Below are positions 5,601-7,665 of a stretch of DNA of 7,665 bases, one piece after another (the first letter of the stretch is position 1; the number at the start of each line of letters is the position of its first letter). The stretch is from an uncultured Leptolyngbya sp. (lineage in GTDB: Bacteria; Cyanobacteriota; Cyanobacteriia; Phormidesmidales; Phormidesmidaceae): contig CALBPH010000838.1 in assembly GCA_937899365.1 (NCBI GenBank), positions 1-7,665 on the forward strand, in the 5' to 3' direction. Below the pieces are notes generated by a model. The model saw only the letters and a list, made by a program, of their open reading frames with translations. It was not told the DNA's origin and did no database searches. A program made the position numbers and the translations under genes.

Positions 5601-7665
5601 GAGCAGAAGTCGAACAGAATTCCCAGGGACAAGTTATTCGGTTATTTGGTACTGCCCTTGACATCACTGAGCGTAAACAAGCAGAACTGGCGTTACAAAA
5701 CCTGATTCAAGGTACGGCTGCCACAACAGGTCAAGACTTTTTTGCCGCTCTGGTGCGTCATATTGCTGAAGCCTTACAGGTGACCTATGCCATCGTCACT
5801 GAAAAGATTGGTGATACCCTGCATACGCTGGCATTTTGGGGGCAAGACACCCTGCTGCCGCGTTATAGTTACCCTATAGCGGATACTCCTTGTGAACAAG
5901 TCTTTCAAGCGGGAGAATTTTACTGCGATATTAATGTTCAGCAATTGTTTCCCCATGATCAAGATCTTGTTGATCTTGATGTCGAAAGCTATTTAGGTAT
6001 TGTGCTGTGTAATGCCCAAGGAGACGCTATTGGCCATCTATTTGTGATGAACCCACAAGCGATCGCCACACCTCAAAGAGCCCAACAAATTCTCCGTGTT
6101 TTTGCTGCCCGGGCAGCGGCTGAACTTGAACGACAGCGAGCCCAGACTGCCCTGGAGGAGTTAAATCGTAGCTTAGAAGCTAAGGTGACAGAACGCACAG
6201 CAGAGCTGCAAGCAAGTCAAGCATATTATCAAAGTATTGTGGCTGACCAGACTGAATTAATTTGTCGCTTTTTACCTGATGGCACGTTGACATTTGTCAA
6301 CGATGCCTACTGTCAATACTTTCAGAGTTCATCCGAAGAGCTGATTGGTACTAATTTTTTAGATCTACTATCCCCAGCAGATCGAGAAACTGTCCAGCAA
6401 ATTTTCAACACCTTATCGAGCGAGGAACCGGTTATTACCTACGAACACCAGATGATCGCACCGAACAATGTTCTTCGCTGGCAACAGTGGACCGATCGTG
6501 GCTTTTTTGATGTCCATGGCAATGCGATGGAATTTCAGGCTGTGGGCCGAGATATTACTGCCATCAAAGAAGCTGAAATTGTTATTCAACGTCATCTCAG
6601 AACCATTGAAGCCTCTATTGATGGTATTAGTATTTTGCGGGATGACTGCTATGTCTTTATGAATCAGTCAAAGCTAGATTTATTTGGCTATACTGATGCT
6701 GATGAGCTGCTAGGGCAGTCCTGGAAAGTACTCTATTACCCTGAAGAAATAGAGCGTTTTGAGCAAGACATTCTCCCCAAGGTTAGACAGCATGGTTTTT
6801 GGCGTGGAAAAACTACAGCAAAACGTTTAGATGGTACGGTTTTTCCGGTAGAGATCTCTCTTACGCTCACCCCCGGTGGAGATATGATTCGGGTATGTCG
6901 TGATATCAGTGAGAGACAACAGCATGAGATTGAACGTAAACAAGCTGAAGAACAAATTCGTCAGTCTATGGAGCAATTAGAAGCGTCTAACCATGAATTA
7001 GAATCCTTTGCCTATTCCATATCCCATGATCTTAGGGCGCCGCTGCGTGCGATTAATGGATTTAGCCAGGCGTTACTGGAAGATTACGGCGAACTGTTTA
7101 ATCAAGAAGGACAAGATTATTTTGATCGAATTCGAGCCAATGCCAATCGCATGGGTGATTTAATTGATGATTTGTTGAGGCTCTCGCGGGTGTCTCGTTC
7201 CGAATTGCACTACACCACGGTTGATTTGAGTGCTATCGCCCAAGAGGTTTTACATGATTTACAAACATCTGAACCTGATCGACAGGTGGAGATTTTTATA
7301 GCCTCTGGGTCAACGATTTTTGCAGACACTGCCCTGATGCAGGTGGTGTTGATGAACCTCTTACAAAATGCCTGGAAATTCACAAGCCACCATCCCACTG
7401 CCCGCATCGAGTTTGGCGTTATGTCCATTGAGGCTCAGGAATCTTCTGAAACTGTCTACTTTGTTAAGGATAACGGGGCTGGGTTTGATATGGCTTATCG
7501 CGATAAGCTTTTTGGTGTTTTTCAACGCTTACACAACTTTAATGAATTTCCAGGAACTGGGATTGGCCTTGCTTCGGTTCAGCGTGCAGTGCATCGTCAT
7601 GGTGGACGGGTTTGGGCAGATGCTGCTGTAGAACAAGGGGCGACATTTTTCTTCACCATTCCTGC
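995..7665 (+). CDS. Multi-sensor hybrid: TPR-like region, 4 GAF, 6 PAS, histidine kinase (downstream part, 3'-partial)
   Basis: An open frame of more than 2,200 codons in the same frame as the upstream ATPase part. It carries the rest of the helical scaffold, then GAF1-PAS1-PAS2-GAF2-PAS3-GAF3-PAS4-GAF4-PAS5-PAS6 and a HisKA/HATPase_c core, and runs off the window within or just after the last kinase strand. No transmembrane segment or signal peptide is apparent, so the protein is probably cytoplasmic. The role inferred from the family is a signal-sensing autophosphorylating histidine kinase; the ligands are unknown. The start is uncertain. ATG 995 is the first ATG after the stop but lacks a Shine-Dalgarno sequence. 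ATG 1073 has a purine-rich GGAAGAG about 9 bases upstream. If the TAG is an error or is read through, this is the C-terminal part of one protein beginning upstream of the window. The array is longer than in typical members of the family, which as I recall have one or a few GAF/PAS domains. Confidence 0.85.
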   Translation, partial: MYALHYYGSESAYLSGNFKQAEELYEMALQYAETSLDRAAIYRIQMTQYQLQGRNAEAIVIQQKSTQLLGWTIPTEPQQIQTSLNTEIATVTQFLEQQTVASILEHPKMTDALTEEMLRILQILFYTAWLSGQPTLALLALAKMTTLSLHHGNSEMSPFGYVGYGLIANITLKNITQSYQFGSMAVQLCEQFDNPDVRGMTNFFFAADVHSWKRPLREADQYYENAYKYGMDAGNWLTVSFMMMVSGSDRLTYGKNLEELYQTTQPHVAFFQQIKSLENLDILMAGVLQPVRQLLGLTASVSSFDDDHFSEADYLQKYQANPFALAWFYSVKIRHAYLFEQVNGYSDLIPKVDIIESAIPAHAKLPSTVFYVLLMHLKLIEKVSDDVQQASHWQAIQPLEDKLNQWQQDCPENIKHKCLLIRAEKARLQGHIAAAIDFYEQSIAQAQAQGYEYEAALAHELAAKFYLNWGKKKVAAGYMQEAYYCYTRWGAKAKVIDLKTRYLALLKPILQPSVASVDVLDTLSAVETPTGSIYGSSAHHSIANGAKLNQTFDLASVLQASQVLASTIQLDDLLRKLTQIILQNSGADRCALILPDQAGKWQVRVLATLETIDFSTDPLDKTTNVPVQLIRYVKNLQEIVFIDENNPDLPIHDPYLIQQRPKSILCLPVLNQGKLLGIVYLSNQINSGVFNRERITVLNFLCTQAAVSLENARLYQYEQRRVEILAASEKRLATLFNKSKDAIFLLGDQGFIDCNQAAVALFRYTSKNELLLRYPYEISPERQPDGQLSSSKAQFLIQEAFQRCSLKFEWVHQRADGEDFWAEISLILIEHQDEIIFHCIARDISDRKQVEAKQQRQLAILESTSDFIGSADPSGNILYLNQAWRTLLQRDECQRVVISQQHPAWALEIIVNEALPAAIQDGMWVGETALLDGYEREIPVSQVVIAHKSSNGDVEYFSTIARDISDRKIAQQQLDNLIAGTATTGQDFFSALVSNVAKALTVSCALVTQQLNDQLQTLALWFNNEFQPSFVYKFAQTPCEVMIRDGEFYCPANVQQRFPEDVLLVEFAIDSYLGIALKNGDGKTIGGLSILNQGPIPNPERAKQILSIFAARAAAELERQQVNIALEQLNQSLEAQVVERTAELRENEERLRLAMRATKQGFFDVDLHTDEAIVSPEYALMLGYEPTNFHDTIADWQSRLHPEDSERTHQAYRDYIAGQTPRYIAEFRQQTKQGGWKWTLSMGQFIEWDNDGEPTRFLGIHADIDDRKLLEIQLENQNELLAKIAQGEPLIDVIHRLVEIAEEGLSDALCVTSLLDKNQTFYFGIAPGLPAEFNQTSASTVATEDLSPCARAAIRNEVVIVDNIADSCFSEEYKASTAQFGFQACWSTPIRNRDNQVLGTFALYYRDVRSPKNYELKIIEQMAHIAGIAIERQQADEQLRHSEANLLEAQRVAHVGNWELDVVTQTITWSPEMFHIHGLKPSKTAPSYTDYLEMLQADERQYLQTLNERAITSGIPYMLEHSMVRPDGTVSHYECRAEVEQNSQGQVIRLFGTALDITERKQAELALQNLIQGTAATTGQDFFAALVRHIAEALQVTYAIVTEKIGDTLHTLAFWGQDTLLPRYSYPIADTPCEQVFQAGEFYCDINVQQLFPHDQDLVDLDVESYLGIVLCNAQGDAIGHLFVMNPQAIATPQRAQQILRVFAARAAAELERQRAQTALEELNRSLEAKVTERTAELQASQAYYQSIVADQTELICRFLPDGTLTFVNDAYCQYFQSSSEELIGTNFLDLLSPADRETVQQIFNTLSSEEPVITYEHQMIAPNNVLRWQQWTDRGFFDVHGNAMEFQAVGRDITAIKEAEIVIQRHLRTIEASIDGISILRDDCYVFMNQSKLDLFGYTDADELLGQSWKVLYYPEEIERFEQDILPKVRQHGFWRGKTTAKRLDGTVFPVEISLTLTPGGDMIRVCRDISERQQHEIERKQAEEQIRQSMEQLEASNHELESFAYSISHDLRAPLRAINGFSQALLEDYGELFNQEGQDYFDRIRANANRMGDLIDDLLRLSRVSRSELHYTTVDLSAIAQEVLHDLQTSEPDRQVEIFIASGSTIFADTALMQVVLMNLLQNAWKFTSHHPTARIEFGVMSIEAQESSETVYFVKDNGAGFDMAYRDKLFGVFQRLHNFNEFPGTGIGLASVQRAVHRHGGRVWADAAVEQGATFFFTIP
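2642..3136 (+). other. Domain: signalling helix and GAF1
   Basis: Codons 881-1045. The helix FDLASVLQASQVLASTI comes first and is the standard lead-in to GAF domains in this family. The GAF fold follows: a helix DDLLRKLTQIILQNSGADR, strand CALILP, strand WQVRVLA, then SILCLPVLNQGKLLGIVYL as the central strands, and a closing helix FLCTQAAVSLENARLYQ. The last motif (AxxSLENARLY) is typical of kinase-linked GAFs. No chromophore-binding Cys-His of the phytochrome/cyanobacteriochrome type is seen, so light sensing by this domain is not supported. The ligand is unknown. Confidence 0.88.
3182..3538 (+). other. Domain: PAS1
   Basis: Codons 1061-1179. It opens with KRLATLFNKSKDAIFLLG, then GFIDCNQAAVALFRYTS (PAS core N-x-A-A pattern), EISPERQPDG, and closes with FHCIARDISDRK. 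This is a PAS_4/S-box-like layout with a PAC end motif. No haem- or flavin-binding signature is evident: the LOV motif NCRFLQ is absent. It is probably a signal-relay or small-molecule-sensing domain. Confidence 0.87.
3528..3535. repeat. HIP1 palindrome GCGATCGC, copy 1
   Basis: An exact GCGATCGC octamer within the PAC end motif of PAS1. This palindrome is highly over-represented in many cyanobacterial genomes. It is used here as a taxonomic hint, not as a functional site. Confidence 0.85.
3563..3898 (+). other. Domain: PAS2
   Basis: Codons 1188-1299. It starts LAILESTSDFIGSADPSG, then ILYLNQAWRTLLQ. A less canonical middle follows (HPAWALEIIVNEALPAAI, then WVGETALLDG), and it ends YFSTIARDISDRK. 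The WxGE...EIPVSQVVIAH pattern matches the PAC half of PAS domains. It is separated from PAS1 by only a short helical linker, and its C-terminal motif is identical to that of PAS1. Confidence 0.85.
3888..3895. repeat. HIP1 palindrome GCGATCGC, copy 2
   Basis: An exact octamer in the PAC end motif of PAS2, exactly 360 bases after copy 1 and in the same codon phase (Ser-Asp-Arg). Confidence 0.85.
3917..4357 (+). other. Domain: GAF2 (first copy of duplicated GAF)
   Basis: Codons 1306-1452. The entry motif NLIAGTATTGQDFFSALV is followed by strands CALVTQ and TLALWF, a segment TPCEVMIRDGEFYC, then NVQQRFPED, SYLGIAL, GKTIGGLSILN and the exit helix ILSIFAARAAAELERQ. This is a GAF subtype common in cyanobacterial sensor kinases. 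It is clearly paralogous to GAF4. Cys codons 1370 and 1381 recur at matching places in GAF4. Ligand unknown. Confidence 0.88.
4358..4447 (+). other. Coiled-coil linker 1
   Basis: Codons 1453-1482. A heptad-like helix (ALEQLNQSLEAQVVERTAEL) rich in Leu, Glu, Gln and Arg joins GAF2 to PAS3. The SLEAxVxERTAEL motif is a common signalling-helix linker in bacterial sensor kinases and recurs at 6137-6223. It is expected to pass conformational change between domains in a parallel dimer (family knowledge). Confidence 0.8.
4442..4801 (+). other. Domain: PAS3 (PAS_3 type)
   Basis: Codons 1481-1600. It starts RLRLAMRATKQGFFDVDL, then VSPEYALMLGYEP, the RLHPEDSERT turn typical of PAS_3, then WKWTLSMGQFIEWD, and ends FLGIHADIDDRK. 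The order and motifs match the PAS_3 fold and its PAC end. There is no cofactor-binding signature that I can identify. Confidence 0.88.
4823..5296 (+). other. Domain: GAF3 (GAF_2 type)
   Basis: Codons 1608-1765. The helix ELLAKIAQGEPLIDVIHRLV is followed by a SDALCVTSLL strand, IAPGLPAEFNQ, then SPCARAAIRNEVVIVDNIA, GFQACWSTPIRN, VLGTFALYYRDVRSP and the exit helix EQMAHIAGIAIERQQAD. The ACWSTPI...GTFALYY pattern is typical of the GAF_2 group found between PAS domains in sensor kinases. It differs in type from GAF2 and GAF4. Confidence 0.88.
5321..5680 (+). other. Domain: PAS4 (PAS_3 type)
   Basis: Codons 1774-1893. It starts ANLLEAQRVAHVGNWELDVV, the usual PAS_3 opening (AQ-x-x-AHxGNWE-x-D). 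Then come ITWSPEMFHIHGL, DERQYLQTLNERA, MLEHSMVRPDGTVSHYECR and the end motif LFGTALDITERKQAE. The intact core suggests a working sensor or relay domain; the ligand is unknown. Confidence 0.88.
5696..6136 (+). other. Domain: GAF4 (second copy of duplicated GAF)
   Basis: Codons 1899-2045. NLIQGTAATTGQDFFAALV, then YAIVTE, TLAFWG, DTPCEQVFQAGEFYC, NVQQLFP, SYLGIVL, and the exit helix ILRVFAARAAAELERQR. It aligns with GAF2 over its whole length, with one extra codon (GTAATTG against GTATTG). By a hand count, slightly more than half of about 170 residues are identical when the following coiled coil is included. The two copies therefore arose by duplication and have since diverged. Confidence 0.88.
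6059..6066. repeat. HIP1 palindrome GCGATCGC, copy 3
   Basis: An exact octamer in GAF4, encoding Ala-Ile-Ala, so in a different codon phase from copies 1 and 2. This supports genome-wide HIP1 enrichment rather than a protein-driven repeat. Confidence 0.85.
6137..6223 (+). other. Coiled-coil linker 2
   Basis: Codons 2046-2074. The helix ALEELNRSLEAKVTERTAEL parallels linker 1 closely and occupies the same place, between a duplicated GAF and the next PAS. It is probably a signalling helix of the dimer. Confidence 0.8.
6224..6571 (+). other. Domain: PAS5
   Basis: Codons 2075-2190. YYQSIVADQTELICRFLPDG is followed by TLTFVNDAYCQYF (the canonical PAS N-x-A-x-C core), ELIGTNFLDLLSPADRE, then RWQQWTDRGFFD and the end FQAVGRDITAIKEAE. 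This matches S-box PAS domains with a PAC motif (VGRDITxxKxAE) and is among the most canonical PAS domains in the window. Confidence 0.9.
6593..6922 (+). other. Domain: PAS6, next to the kinase core
   Basis: Codons 2198-2307. LRTIEASIDGISILRDD, then YVFMNQSKLDLFGYTDADELLGQSW, YYPEEIERFEQ, GFWRGKTTAKRLDGTVFPVEISLTL and the PAC end RVCRDISERQQ. As the last sensor domain before the dimerisation helix, it is best placed to gate kinase activity (inference from position). A short Glu/Gln-rich helical linker (about 6923-6980) joins it to HisKA. Confidence 0.9.
6974..7201 (+). other. Domain: HisKA dimerisation and phospho-acceptor
   Basis: Codons 2325-2400. The H-box FAYSISHDLRAPLRAINGFS contains the expected phosphorylated His (codon 2342, bases 7025-7027). 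The second helix of the bundle follows, with RIRANANRMGDLIDDLLRLS. FAYSxSHDLRAPLRAI is characteristic of histidine kinases resembling the phytochrome-associated group. All residues needed for autophosphorylation appear present. Confidence 0.95.
7319..7665 (+). other. Domain: HATPase_c catalytic domain (runs to window end)
   Basis: From codon 2440. The N-box is MNLLQNAWKFT with the Mg-binding Asn at codon 2456. The G1 box is DNGAGFDM with Asp at codon 2490. The F-box region is LFGVFQRLH, and the G2 box is GTGIGLA from codon 2518. The last strand GATFFFTIP reaches the end of the window, so the domain is essentially complete. A stop or a receiver domain may follow outside. The ATP site looks functional, which argues against long-standing decay of the gene. 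Confidence 0.95.

Larger units (their letters stand above)
1..7665 (+). pseudogene. Single giant sensor-kinase gene interrupted by one nonsense codon (possible pseudogene)
   Basis: Reading codon by codon from base 2 to the end gives family-like protein throughout, with one stop (TAG, 959-961) and no frameshift. The residues on either side, GISL and PTETWQTDY, join as expected for the family's helical region, where a GI-x-L-L-P/G-x-x-x-WQT-like pattern is usual. The interrupted residue was therefore probably Leu (TTG to TAG, one base change) or Gln (CAG to TAG). No other damage is visible: all kinase boxes are intact and the sensor domains show no internal deletions. Decay, if real, is very recent. 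Alternatives are a sequencing or assembly error, expression as two proteins, or suppression of the stop. The sequence alone cannot separate these. Confidence 0.5.

Noticed and set aside
5958..5980. Perfect 9-base inverted repeat (ATCAAGATC / GATCTTGAT) with a 5-base loop, possible hairpin terminator
   Set aside because: It lies in the GAF4 coding sequence, is AT-rich and has no T-run after it. It is explained by the repetitive Asp-Leu codons (DQDLVDLD).
3917..6136. GAF domains as bilin-binding photoreceptors (cyanobacteriochrome type)
   Set aside because: No Cys-His chromophore motif or DXCF motif is visible in any of the four GAFs. The cysteines present lie in TPCE, FYC and ACWSTP contexts typical of ordinary GAFs.
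7368..7631. Plus-strand open frame of 87 codons in another frame, and similar ones at 2544-2771, 3189-3383, 4665-4865 and 6468-6662
   Set aside because: They overlap conserved GAF, PAS or HATPase_c sequence in the main frame and have no recognisable product.

Overview
The window lies entirely inside one very large plus-strand gene for a multi-domain signalling protein. I translated the frame beginning at base 2 from end to end. It is open from the first base to the last (2,554 codons) apart from a single TAG at 959-961. Both ends of the gene are cut by the window. Below, 'codon n' counts from base 2.

Source: most likely a cyanobacterium. The AAA-ATPase / helical-repeat / GAF / PAS / histidine-kinase order matches the large cyanobacterial 'serine/threonine kinase plus histidine kinase' sensors (COG3899-type predicted ATPase core). 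Three copies of the palindrome GCGATCGC (HIP1), far more than chance predicts in 7.7 kb, agree. Acaryochloris or a relative is a guess only.

Layout: 1-520 is the second half of a STAND/AAA_16-type ATPase, entered just after the Walker B aspartates. About 520-2640 is an alpha-helical, TPR-like scaffold, interrupted by the TAG. From 2640 to 6920 there is a sensor array: GAF1, PAS1, PAS2, GAF2, coiled coil, PAS3, GAF3, PAS4, GAF4, coiled coil, PAS5, PAS6. From 6974 to 7665 there is a histidine kinase core (HisKA plus HATPase_c) with its H, N, G1 and G2 boxes intact. A Ser/Thr kinase domain and the P-loop are expected upstream of the window but are not visible.

Working model: GAF and PAS domains sense signals and pass them through helical linkers to the C-terminal kinase, while the ATPase and helical region act as a switch or scaffold linked to an N-terminal kinase. 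The TAG would separate these halves. The gene is therefore either a recent nonsense pseudogene, a gene now expressed as two proteins, or a gene carrying a sequence error. No RNA genes, mobile elements, CRISPR arrays, promoters or terminators were found, and there is no intergenic DNA.
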